A DNA stretch of 5,664 nucleotides from Candidatus Acetothermia bacterium. GTDB taxonomy: Bacteria; Bipolaricaulota; Bipolaricaulia; UBA7950; UBA9294. Shown here piece after piece: positions 1 through 5,487 of this stretch. The notes under the pieces are model-generated. The model searched no databases, was not told the DNA's origin, and was given only the letters and a program-made list of their open reading frames with translations. Numbering within the stretch: the stretch's first letter is position 1; each line of letters opens with the position of its first letter. The DNA lies in the NCBI GenBank assembly GCA_003545155.1, contig DQCH01000139.1:2363-8026 (forward strand), given 5' to 3'. The translations under genes and the position numbers were made by a program.

Positions 1-395
1 CTTGCATGATGGTCGATCAGTGTTGTTACCCCACAGCGGGCCGCTTCCATCGCTCCTACAAGGGCGCTTACACGGACCGTTTCTGCGTCCAGGGCCTTAT
101 CCAGCCGCCACCACAACTGTTCCAGGATCTGGGTGAACGTCTGTGGCGAATAACCGGGAAGCGCCATCCCGCGGGCGAGGCTGCTGTAGAGGTGGGTATG
201 AGCGTTGATGAGCCCTGGAATGGCGAGCTTCCTCACTCCGTCGATCCGCTCGACTGAGGGAGGTAACTCATAGGAAGAGAGCGCCTCACGTGTAAGGACC
301 GTCTCGATTGTATTTCCGTCGATCAGGATTGCTCCGTCCTCGATCAGGCTATCGGCCCCATCCCAGATTCTTATCCCTTCGATAAGTTTTTTCAT
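1..395 (-). CDS. ssnA: SsnA-type putative aminohydrolase, N-terminal part (cut by left edge)
   Basis: The minus strand from the ATG at 395 reads 131 codons plus two bases to the edge without a stop. Residues 1-58 look like the small beta-sandwich that flanks the barrel in amidohydrolases. The metal-binding HxH follows at H66/H68 in PGLINAHTHLYSSLARG, the start of the TIM barrel. The stretch LWWRLDKALDAET (94-106) and the DHHA motif (128-131) closely resemble E. coli SsnA as I remember it, and point to SsnA rather than guanine deaminase or other members of the superfamily. SsnA is a cytoplasmic metal-dependent hydrolase tied to anaerobic purine/urate breakdown; its exact substrate is not settled here. 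A strong Shine-Dalgarno sequence fixes the start. The gene is divergent from the purine-type transporter, which supports a shared pathway. The remaining catalytic residues lie outside the window. Confidence 0.85.
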   Translation of the reverse strand, partial: MKKLIEGIRIWDGADSLIEDGAILIDGNTIETVLTREALSSYELPPSVERIDGVRKLAIPGLINAHTHLYSSLARGMALPGYSPQTFTQILEQLWWRLDKALDAETVRVSALVGAMEAARCGVTTLIDHHA

Positions 396-398
396 AGC

Positions 399-405
399 AC
401 CTCCT
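399..405 (-). promoter_or_regulatory. Ribosome binding site of ssnA
   Basis: On the minus strand this reads AGGAGGT, with the AGGAGG core four bases before the ATG at 395. It is a near-perfect match to the 16S rRNA tail and decides the ssnA start. Confidence 0.85.
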
Positions 406-425
406 GACTCTTTGCCTTGCCGGCC

Positions 426-454
426 ACTATAGCCAATCGACTGTTCCCTAGCAA
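426..454 (-). promoter_or_regulatory. Probable sigma-70 promoter for ssnA
   Basis: Read on the minus strand, TTGCTA (454-449, four of six matches to the -35 consensus) is followed by a 17-base spacer and TATAGT (431-426, five of six matches to the -10 box). Transcription would start near 419, giving a short leader of about 25 bases that contains the ssnA ribosome binding site. The spacing and position support it; no transcript data are available. Confidence 0.6.
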
Positions 455-471
455 GAGCACCCTCTTCACGG

Positions 472-515
472 AGCGATCGTACCTGTAGGCGAACTTACAA
501 AGGGTACTGATCGCT
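472..515. repeat. Imperfect inverted repeat, candidate operator
   Basis: The left arm AGCGATCGTACC (472-483) is complementary to the right arm GGTACTGATCGCT (503-515), with a single extra T at 508. Inside, TGTAG (484-488) can pair with CTTACA (494-499) with one bulged T, leaving a five-base loop GCGAA. The element lies between the divergent promoters; its right arm ends on the first base of the upstream rightward -35 box (515-520), and its left arm is 17 bases from the ssnA -35 box. No T-run follows on either strand, so it does not look like a terminator. A regulator binding site is the likeliest role. Confidence 0.55.
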
Positions 516-543
516 TGACGATAGCCTCCTTAATAGTTATATT
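515..543 (+). promoter_or_regulatory. Probable upstream promoter (P1) of transporter operon
   Basis: TTGACG (515-520, five of six) and TATATT (538-543, five of six) are separated by exactly 17 bases. Transcription would start near 550, giving a leader of about 76 bases. The -35 box shares its first base with the right arm of the inverted repeat at 472-515, so a protein bound there could block or recruit RNA polymerase. Confidence 0.5.
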
Positions 544-547
544 CCGT

Positions 548-576
548 TTGACAGTTTCGTGCTTCGTTTTTACAAT
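548..576 (+). promoter_or_regulatory. Strong sigma-70 promoter (P2) of transporter operon
   Basis: TTGACA (548-553, perfect -35) is followed by a 17-base spacer and TACAAT (571-576, five of six to the -10 consensus). The predicted start near 583 leaves a leader of about 43 bases before the ATPase gene. This is the best promoter match in the window and probably drives the four transporter genes. Confidence 0.7.
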
Positions 577-620
577 AATAAACTCAATAGAATAACCGCA
601 TCGGGGACCACATCGGATCA

Positions 621-626
621 AAGGAG
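621..626 (+). promoter_or_regulatory. Ribosome binding site at the ATPase gene start
   Basis: AAGGAG at 621-626 runs into the GTG at 626-628, the first standard start codon in this frame after the stop at 593-595. A Shine-Dalgarno sequence cannot serve a start it overlaps. Five bases downstream of it lies CTG (632-634) in the same frame. The sequence therefore argues either for a rare CTG start or for initiation at GTG without proper spacing. Confidence 0.55.
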
Positions 627-2185
627 TGACTCTGGCTACTCCAGCGGATTATGTTGTACAGCTTAAAGGGATCGTCAAGCGGTTCCCCGGCGTTCTGGCC
701 AACGACGGAATCGCCCTCGATATAAAGCGCGGTGAGATTCACTGCCTGCTTGGAGAAAACGGCGCAGGTAAGACGACTCTGATGCGTGTCCTGTATGGGT
801 TGTACCAGCCCGACGCAGGCGAGATTCTCTTAAACGGTAAGCCGATTCAGATTTCCTCACCGCGGGCCGCGCTCACTCACCATATTGGGATGGTTCACCA
901 GCACTTTCGCCTCGTTCCCACGCTATCGGTGGAGGAGAATATCATCCTCGGATTGGATGAGGGGACTGGCCTTTTCCTTAACCTCCGTAAAACGCGTAAG
1001 AAGATCGAAAAGATCGCTCAAGAATATGGTCTACAAGTCGACCCGCAGACGAAGGTCTGGCAGCTTTCAGTCGGTCAGCGACAGCGGGTGGAGATCCTAA
1101 AGGCGCTCTACCGCGAAGCTGACATTCTGATCATGGATGAGCCAACCAGTGTGCTCACCCCCCAGGAAGTTGATCAGTTGTTCGCTACGCTTCGCACGCT
1201 GGTCGATGACGGGCTTACCATCATCTTTATCACTCACAAGCTGGACGAGGTGATGCAGGTGAGTGACAGGGTGACCGTGCTGCGTCAGGGGAAGCTTGTG
1301 GCCACACTTCCCACCTCGCAGACGGACAAACCCTCCTTGGCTAGGCTGATGGTCGGCAGGGAGGTGATATTCCGGCTTGAGAAAAGTCCCCTACAGCGGG
1401 GTGAAAAGCTGTTAGAGGTCAATGGCTTGCACGCGTTAAGCGATCGGGGACTTCAGGCACTGCGCAATGTATCGTTTGACATCTACGGTGGTGAGATCCT
1501 TAGTGTGGCCGGCGTGTCGGGAAACGGTCAAGCGGAGCTTGCTGAGGTGCTCACCGGCCTGCGCCGGGCGACGAAGGGAAGAGTCATTCTATTGGGGAAG
1601 GCGATTACCAACCGCTCCGCGCGGGAGATCGCCGACCTTGGTGTTGCCCATGTTCCCGCGGAGCGGATCAAGATGGGGATAGTCCCCAACATGAGTGTCC
1701 GCGAGAACCTGATCTTAAAGGACTACCGCCATCCGCCCTTCTCCCGGGGGGTCTTCCTCAACTACAAGAAGGCCGAGGCGAACGCGCAGCGGGCAATGGC
1801 CGACTATCAGATCGCCGCCCCGAGCGATAATACCGCAGCCAAACTCCTCTCCGGCGGCAATATACAACGGATGGTTTTGGCACGCGAGCTTTTGGGCAAC
1901 CCGCGTCTGATCGTCGCTGCCCATCCAACTTACGGCCTTGATGTGGGAGCAACCGAACAGGTAAGGCAGGTACTCTTGAAACAGCGGGATCAGGGAGCGG
2001 CGATCCTCCTGATCTCTGAGGATCTGGAAGAGGTCATGGCGCTCTCCGATCGGATCCTGGTCATGTTCAGTGGCGAGGTGATGGGAATCGTCGATGCCGA
2101 AGGGGCGAAGATAGATGAGATAGGGTTGATGATGGCCGGAGAACGGAAGGAAGAGGTCGAAGTTGCGAGCACCGAAGTGGCTTAA
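626..2185 (+). CDS. ABC importer ATPase, two nucleotide-binding domains (BMP/nucleoside family)
   Basis: This 519-residue protein is two fused ATPase domains that power purine or nucleoside import from the inner face of the membrane, like B. subtilis YufO/NupO. Domain 1 is intact: Walker A GENGAGKT (43-50), Q-loop around Q92, signature LSVGQ (147-151), Walker B ILIMDE (167-172) and H-loop H204. Domain 2 (from about 262) is degenerate: GVSGNGQAE (296-304) lacks the Walker A lysine, LSGGN (409-413) is kept, the Walker B end reads AAHPT (431-435) instead of DEPT, and the H-loop histidine is replaced in ISEDLEE. Such decay of the second site is normal for this family, so only one site is likely catalytic. 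The GTG start at 626 overlaps the ribosome binding site; CTG at 632 is an alternative that removes two residues. The 3' end overlaps the next gene by 23 bases. Confidence 0.93.
   Translation: MTLATPADYVVQLKGIVKRFPGVLANDGIALDIKRGEIHCLLGENGAGKTTLMRVLYGLYQPDAGEILLNGKPIQISSPRAALTHHIGMVHQHFRLVPTLSVEENIILGLDEGTGLFLNLRKTRKKIEKIAQEYGLQVDPQTKVWQLSVGQRQRVEILKALYREADILIMDEPTSVLTPQEVDQLFATLRTLVDDGLTIIFITHKLDEVMQVSDRVTVLRQGKLVATLPTSQTDKPSLARLMVGREVIFRLEKSPLQRGEKLLEVNGLHALSDRGLQALRNVSFDIYGGEILSVAGVSGNGQAELAEVLTGLRRATKGRVILLGKAITNRSAREIADLGVAHVPAERIKMGIVPNMSVRENLILKDYRHPPFSRGVFLNYKKAEANAQRAMADYQIAAPSDNTAAKLLSGGNIQRMVLARELLGNPRLIVAAHPTYGLDVGATEQVRQVLLKQRDQGAAILLISEDLEEVMALSDRILVMFSGEVMGIVDAEGAKIDEIGLMMAGERKEEVEVASTEVA
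2152..2156 (+). promoter_or_regulatory. Ribosome binding site of first permease, inside the ATPase gene
   Basis: AGAGG at 2152-2156, in a purine-rich stretch, lies six bases before the TTG at 2163. It supports that TTG as the start and implies translation coupled to the end of the ATPase gene. Confidence 0.55.
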
Positions 2186-3245
2186 GATCGAGCGAAGGCC
2201 GGTCCCATCGGGGAGGACGATCTTCACCGTATCGATCCTCGCCATCCTCGCCGCTCTGGTAGTTGCGGGGATCTTCTTCCAAGCCTATGGTGTCTCTGCC
2301 ATTCGTGCTTACCAACTCATCGTGAAAGGTGCACTGGGAAGCAAGCTCGGCCTTGCCGAGACCGTGCGTCGAGCAATCCCGCTTCTGCTCTGTGGGGTAG
2401 GGCTAACTATCGCCTTTCGTGCCCTGTTCTGGAACATCGGTGCTGAGGGGCAGCTTCTTTTAGGAGCAGTGGCCGCAGCCGGGGTAGCCCTGTTCTCCGG
2501 CCTACCCGATGTCCTGCTCCTCCCAGCGATGTTCATCGCTGGCTTTTTAGCGGGTGCCCTCTGGGGACTAATTCCCGCTGCGTTGAAGGCGCGGCTGGGA
2601 ATAAACGACGTCATTACCACTCTGATGATGAACTATATCGCCATCTACCTCGTTGAGTGGCTCATCCACGGCCCTTGGAAAGGGACACAGATGCGCGGGT
2701 TCGCTTATACTGATAAGTTCCCGAGCGCAGCGATGTTGCCGCTTATTCCTGGGACCCGCATTCATTGGCCAACGCTCGTTTTGGGTCTTGTTCTCGCTGT
2801 TGCGGCTTACATCCTGATCACCCGCATTCGCCAAGGATTTGAAATCAGGGTGGTGGGGGAAAACCCCGATGCAGCGCGCTTCGCTGGGATAAGCCACCTC
2901 AAGACAACGCTCCTTGTGATGTTCATCTCCGGAGGATTGGCGGGGCTGGCCGGGGTAGGAGAAATGGCAGGGATTCATGGTATGCTGCGAAGCGCGACCC
3001 AAATCTCCATGGGCTATGGGTACACTGCGATCATCGTCGCCTGGTTGGCACGGCGAAATCCCCTGGCGGTGATTGTGACCTCGCTTCTGTTCGGGGTCAT
3101 CATGGCTGGAGGAGACGTTATCAAGGTGTCGTTGGGACTTCCATTTCAACTGATAAATTTGTTTAACGGACTGATATTATTCTTCCTCATTGGAAGCGAA
3201 CTTCTCATGCACTACAGGATATCCTTTTCGTTTGGGAGGCGATGA
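2163..3245 (+). CDS. ABC importer permease, first subunit (BMP/nucleoside family)
   Basis: This 360-residue integral membrane protein belongs to the branched-chain amino acid/ribose-type permease superfamily and should form half of the transport channel. A basic N-terminus (residues 2-18) leads into a first membrane segment (about 20-39). Roughly nine more hydrophobic segments follow. Family landmarks are NIGAEGQL (91-98), the NDVITTLMMNYIA stretch (148-160), the cytoplasmic loop RVVGENPDAARFAGI (229-243) that likely contacts the ATPase, and GYGYTAIIVAWLARRNPL followed by FQLINLFNGLILFF near the C-terminus. The start is a TTG at 2163, supported by an upstream Shine-Dalgarno sequence; no ATG in frame lies early enough to keep the first membrane segment. 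It overlaps the ATPase gene by 23 bases and the next permease by four, so the genes are translationally coupled. I am sure of the family; the substrate is inferred from context. Confidence 0.92.
   Translation: MRAPKWLKIERRPVPSGRTIFTVSILAILAALVVAGIFFQAYGVSAIRAYQLIVKGALGSKLGLAETVRRAIPLLLCGVGLTIAFRALFWNIGAEGQLLLGAVAAAGVALFSGLPDVLLLPAMFIAGFLAGALWGLIPAALKARLGINDVITTLMMNYIAIYLVEWLIHGPWKGTQMRGFAYTDKFPSAAMLPLIPGTRIHWPTLVLGLVLAVAAYILITRIRQGFEIRVVGENPDAARFAGISHLKTTLLVMFISGGLAGLAGVGEMAGIHGMLRSATQISMGYGYTAIIVAWLARRNPLAVIVTSLLFGVIMAGGDVIKVSLGLPFQLINLFNGLILFFLIGSELLMHYRISFSFGRR
3235..3239 (+). promoter_or_regulatory. Ribosome binding site of second permease
   Basis: GGAGG at 3235-3239 lies inside the end of the first permease gene. 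It is only two bases from the ATG at 3242 but five from the ATG at 3245, so the second ATG has the more usual spacing. The two choices differ by one methionine. Confidence 0.7.
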
Positions 3246-4174
3246 TGGGTTGGGAAACATGGGTCATCGCAACGTTTAGCCGTACGCTTGCTTATGGAAC
3301 GCCGCTTCTTTTGGGGACACTCGGTGAGATCTACGCCGAACGCTCCGGCGTGCTCAATTTGGGCATCGAGGGAATGATGATCATGGGTGCCTACTCCGCC
3401 TTTGCAATAGCCTATACCACGGGCAACCCCTGGCTTGGGATACTAACAGCGGCCGTTGTTGGTGGTGCCTTCTCACTGATCCATGCATTCGCCAGCATCA
3501 CATTGAAGGCAAATCAGGTTGTCTCCGGCCTTGCCCTAACGATGCTCGGCCTCGGCTTATCGGGAGTGCTGGGCCGTGGCTGGGAGGGCAAACCTCTTCC
3601 TGCTCCTTTAGGGAAGATCACGGTTCCTGTTCTCTCAGATATCCCTGTTTTGGGACCGATCCTGTTTGATGGACAGAACATGATCGTTTATCTGACCATC
3701 CTTTTGGTCCCGTTGCTTTGGTACATCCTGTATCGGACCAGAATCGGCATTACCATTCGTTCGGTAGGGGAGAACCCAGCCACCGCTGATTCCTTGGGAA
3801 TAAACGTCGGTCGGGTGCGCTACCTGTGCGTCGTCGTGGGAGGGATTCTAGCCGGGGTAGCCGGTGGTTATCTATCGGTTGCCTATCGTCCTGCATGGAC
3901 CGAAGGAATGACAGCAGGGATGGGATGGATCGTCATTGCGCTGACGATATTTGCCTTTTGGAATCCGGCTATCGGCATGCTGGGAGCCTATCTGTTCGCT
4001 GCTCTGTACCATCTATCATTCCGCCTGCAGCCGTGGGTATCTCCCGAACTGTTAAGGGCGATGCCGTATGCGTTTGCGATTGTTGTCCTGATCGCTGTAT
4101 CGCGTGGGACACTACAAAAGAGGATGGGGGCACCAGCTGCCCTGACCTTGCCCTATACGAGGGGTGAAGGATAA
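3242..4174 (+). CDS. ABC importer permease, second subunit (BMP/nucleoside family)
   Basis: This 310-residue membrane protein is the partner of the upstream permease, and the two probably pair as a heterodimer. The hallmark ERSGVLNLGIEGMM (33-46) is characteristic of this subunit, followed by NQVVSGLALTMLG (91-103) and the loop RSVGENPATADSLGI (173-187), which mirrors the VGENP loop of the first permease and should dock on the ATPase. About eight to nine hydrophobic segments are visible. The C-terminal part contains GMGWIVIALTIFAFWNPAIG, typical of the family. Its start overlaps the stop of the first permease as ATGA; ATG at 3245 is an equally good start by ribosome-site spacing. The stop at 4172-4174 is followed by a 74-base gap before the binding protein. 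Homologues include YufQ/NupQ-type nucleoside permeases; base versus nucleoside specificity cannot be read from this sequence. Confidence 0.92.
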   Translation: MMGWETWVIATFSRTLAYGTPLLLGTLGEIYAERSGVLNLGIEGMMIMGAYSAFAIAYTTGNPWLGILTAAVVGGAFSLIHAFASITLKANQVVSGLALTMLGLGLSGVLGRGWEGKPLPAPLGKITVPVLSDIPVLGPILFDGQNMIVYLTILLVPLLWYILYRTRIGITIRSVGENPATADSLGINVGRVRYLCVVVGGILAGVAGGYLSVAYRPAWTEGMTAGMGWIVIALTIFAFWNPAIGMLGAYLFAALYHLSFRLQPWVSPELLRAMPYAFAIVVLIAVSRGTLQKRMGAPAALTLPYTRGEG

Positions 4175-4182
4175 ACTTAAGT
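4175..4182. repeat. Short perfect palindrome after second permease stop
   Basis: ACTTAAGT is an eight-base perfect palindrome directly after the permease stop codon. It is AT-rich and has no loop, so it is unlikely to form a stable RNA hairpin. A DNA-binding role or chance are both possible. Confidence 0.3.
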
Positions 4183-4185
4183 AAA

Positions 4186-4194
4186 AAGGAGGTG
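4186..4194 (+). promoter_or_regulatory. Orphan Shine-Dalgarno sequence upstream of binding-protein gene
   Basis: AAGGAGGTG at 4186-4194 is a perfect complement to the 16S rRNA tail, but no ATG, GTG or TTG follows at usable distance: the next bases are a purine-rich run without a start codon. The GTG at 4192 is part of the site itself. The actual gene start lies 54 bases further on with its own ribosome site. Sites of this kind can bind the ribosome and shield the 5' end of a processed mRNA (the STAB-SD effect described in Bacillus). Whether that happens here is inference. Confidence 0.5.
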
Positions 4195-4237
4195 GGAGGG
4201 AACCAAAAAAATCTCCAAAATCGACAAAGAAATCAAA

Positions 4238-4244
4238 AGGAGGG
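4238..4244 (+). promoter_or_regulatory. Ribosome binding site of binding-protein gene
   Basis: AGGAGGG at 4238-4244 lies four bases before the ATG at 4249; the AGGAGG core has five-base spacing. It decides the start of the binding protein in favour of 4249 over the in-frame GTG at 4192. Confidence 0.85.
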
Positions 4245-4248
4245 AAAG

Positions 4249-5427
4249 ATGAAGACAAAAGTCGCTCTAATAGGGGTTGTAGCGTTGGCTCTCATCTTTG
4301 GCCTGAGTGCACTGACAGTAGCCAAAGAGTACGTCCCTGGTGAACCGCTCAAGGCAGGGTTCATCTATGTGGGGCCGATCGGAGACTACGGGTGGAGCCA
4401 TGCGCATAACACCGCGCGATTGATCTGCGAGGATATATTCCCTTGGCTCGAGACGGTTTACATCGAGAGTGTCCCTGAGGGAGAGGTGGAGGGCTACATC
4501 GACAAGCTGATTCAAAACGAGAACTGCGACGTCGTATTTACGACCAGTTTTGGCTTCATCGATGGCACTTTCGCTGCCGCACAGCGCTATCCGGACAGGA
4601 TCTTTGGGCATTGCTCCGGATTCTTGCGTGTGCCGAACGAGATGACCTACATGGCTGACTTCTACCAGATTTACTACCTAAACGGCCTTATCGCCGGCGC
4701 GCTCACCAAAACGAACAAGATCGCTTACGTGGGCGCATTCCCCATTCCCGAGTTGAAGCGACACATCGGTGCGTACACGATTGGTGCCCGAGAGGTTAAC
4801 CCAGAGGCAGAGGTGCATGTGCGCTGGATCGAGGCATGGTACGATCCCACTGCTGCCAAAGAGGCCGCCGAAGCCTTGGTCGCTGAAGGCTGTGACGCTT
4901 TTGCCTTCACTGAGGATTCGCCTACCGTGGTCCAGGTAGCCGCCGAGCATGAGTTGCCCAGCTTTGGCCACTATTCTCCGATGTACCAGTTCAGCCCTGA
5001 GTACTGCGTCTCCGGGCAGCTGGTCCACTGGGAGGCGATCTACCTCGACTGCCTGGCCAAGGTATACGCTGGCGTGTACACCGCTCACAACCTGGAGAAC
5101 CTCGATTACTGGTGGCTGCTGCGGGAAGAGGCGGTGGAGATGGGTGCCAAGCCAGGGATGCTGATTAACCCCGACTACGAGGATGCACTGAAAGCAGTCA
5201 CCGTTGACGACCCAGTCCTCGGGACGATCAGCGTCTACGACCTTGTGATGGCGCGACTGACGCAGATGACCGACCCATCAATGATCTTTGACCCGTTTAG
5301 CGGACCGATTACAGACCGCGAAGGAAACCTGCGTGTCCCGGTCGGTTCACGGATGTCAGTTGCCGAGCTGACCACCATGGAGTGGGCAGTCGACGGGGTC
5401 GTCGGCCCATGGCCGGGTGAACCGTAG
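4249..5427 (+). CDS. BMP-family substrate-binding protein of the purine-type ABC importer
   Basis: This 392-residue secreted protein is the receptor of the importer (BMP/PnrA-like family, Pfam Bmp). Residues 1-25 form a Sec signal peptide with lysines at 2 and 4, a hydrophobic core, and likely cleavage after TVA (23-25). No lipobox cysteine is present, so it is probably soluble in the periplasm. Family landmarks are GFIYVGPIGDYGW (37-49), the VFTTSFGFID stretch (96-105), NKIAYVGAFPIPE (156-168), AWYDP (196-200) and the C-terminal FSGPITDREG region. The start is set by the Shine-Dalgarno sequence and by the signal peptide; the longer in-frame start at 4192 would add a charged, nonsensical extension. 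The mature part has six cysteines (60, 93, 122, 215, 253, 268). The segment 239-245 (FGHYSPM) lacks the acidic residue I would expect from better-known homologues. The neighbours indicate a purine ligand; base versus nucleoside is open. Confidence 0.92.
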   Translation: MKTKVALIGVVALALIFGLSALTVAKEYVPGEPLKAGFIYVGPIGDYGWSHAHNTARLICEDIFPWLETVYIESVPEGEVEGYIDKLIQNENCDVVFTTSFGFIDGTFAAAQRYPDRIFGHCSGFLRVPNEMTYMADFYQIYYLNGLIAGALTKTNKIAYVGAFPIPELKRHIGAYTIGAREVNPEAEVHVRWIEAWYDPTAAKEAAEALVAEGCDAFAFTEDSPTVVQVAAEHELPSFGHYSPMYQFSPEYCVSGQLVHWEAIYLDCLAKVYAGVYTAHNLENLDYWWLLREEAVEMGAKPGMLINPDYEDALKAVTVDDPVLGTISVYDLVMARLTQMTDPSMIFDPFSGPITDREGNLRVPVGSRMSVAELTTMEWAVDGVVGPWPGEP

Positions 5428-5443
5428 AGAAAGCATGAAGTCC

Positions 5444-5479
5444 GGGCGGCTCCCTCAAAAGAGGGCGGCCGCCCTTTTT
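5444..5479 (+). terminator. Intrinsic terminator after the binding-protein gene
   Basis: The left arm GGGCGGCTCCCTC (5444-5456) pairs with the right arm GAGGGCGGCCGCCC (5461-5474) around an AAAA loop, giving 12 mostly GC pairs interrupted by a single T opposite CG. Five T residues (5475-5479) follow directly. This is a classical Rho-independent terminator and should end most transporter mRNA before the adenine deaminase gene. Confidence 0.88.
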
Positions 5480-5487
5480 AGTATCAC

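Larger units (their letters stand above)
396..625. promoter_or_regulatory. Divergent intergenic control region
   Basis: These 230 bases separate the divergent ssnA and transporter genes and hold no convincing gene. They contain the ssnA promoter on the left, a long imperfect inverted repeat in the middle, and two tandem rightward promoters in an AT-rich stretch (about 521-595). I found no purine riboswitch signature in either transcript leader; both predicted leaders are short. A shared transcription factor acting on both directions is the simplest reading, but that is inference. Confidence 0.7.

Noticed and set aside
6..257. Open frame of 83 codons on the plus strand at the left edge.
   Set aside because: It lies wholly inside ssnA on the opposite strand, which has clear protein-family motifs; no family signal is visible in the plus frame.
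524..531. Minus-strand AAGGAGG-like sequence in the intergenic region.
   Set aside because: No start codon with a lasting open frame follows on the minus strand; it lies in the P1 spacer and is probably chance.
599..616. Direct repeat CATCGG at 599-604 and 611-616.
   Set aside because: Two short copies with no flanking symmetry; consistent with chance.
545..625. Purine riboswitch in the transporter leader.
   Set aside because: The expected leader is only about 43-76 bases and lacks the conserved three-way-junction core sequences of purine riboswitches; no terminator or clear switching structure is present beyond a weak start-site hairpin.
1715..2245. Minus-strand open frame of 176 codons opposite the ATPase gene.
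   Set aside because: It is antisense to a well-conserved coding sequence and shows no domain, signal or supported ribosome site.
2568..3149. Minus-strand open frame of 193 codons opposite the first permease.
   Set aside because: The hydrophilic translation is the expected mirror of a membrane protein gene; no family resemblance is seen.
4192..4248. In-frame GTG start that would extend the binding protein by 19 residues.
   Set aside because: The GTG is part of a Shine-Dalgarno sequence and has none of its own at proper distance. The extension is charged and would bury the signal peptide, and ATG 4249 has an ideal ribosome site.
4678..5088. Minus-strand open frame of 136 codons opposite the binding-protein gene.
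   Set aside because: It mirrors a conserved gene and carries no recognisable motif.
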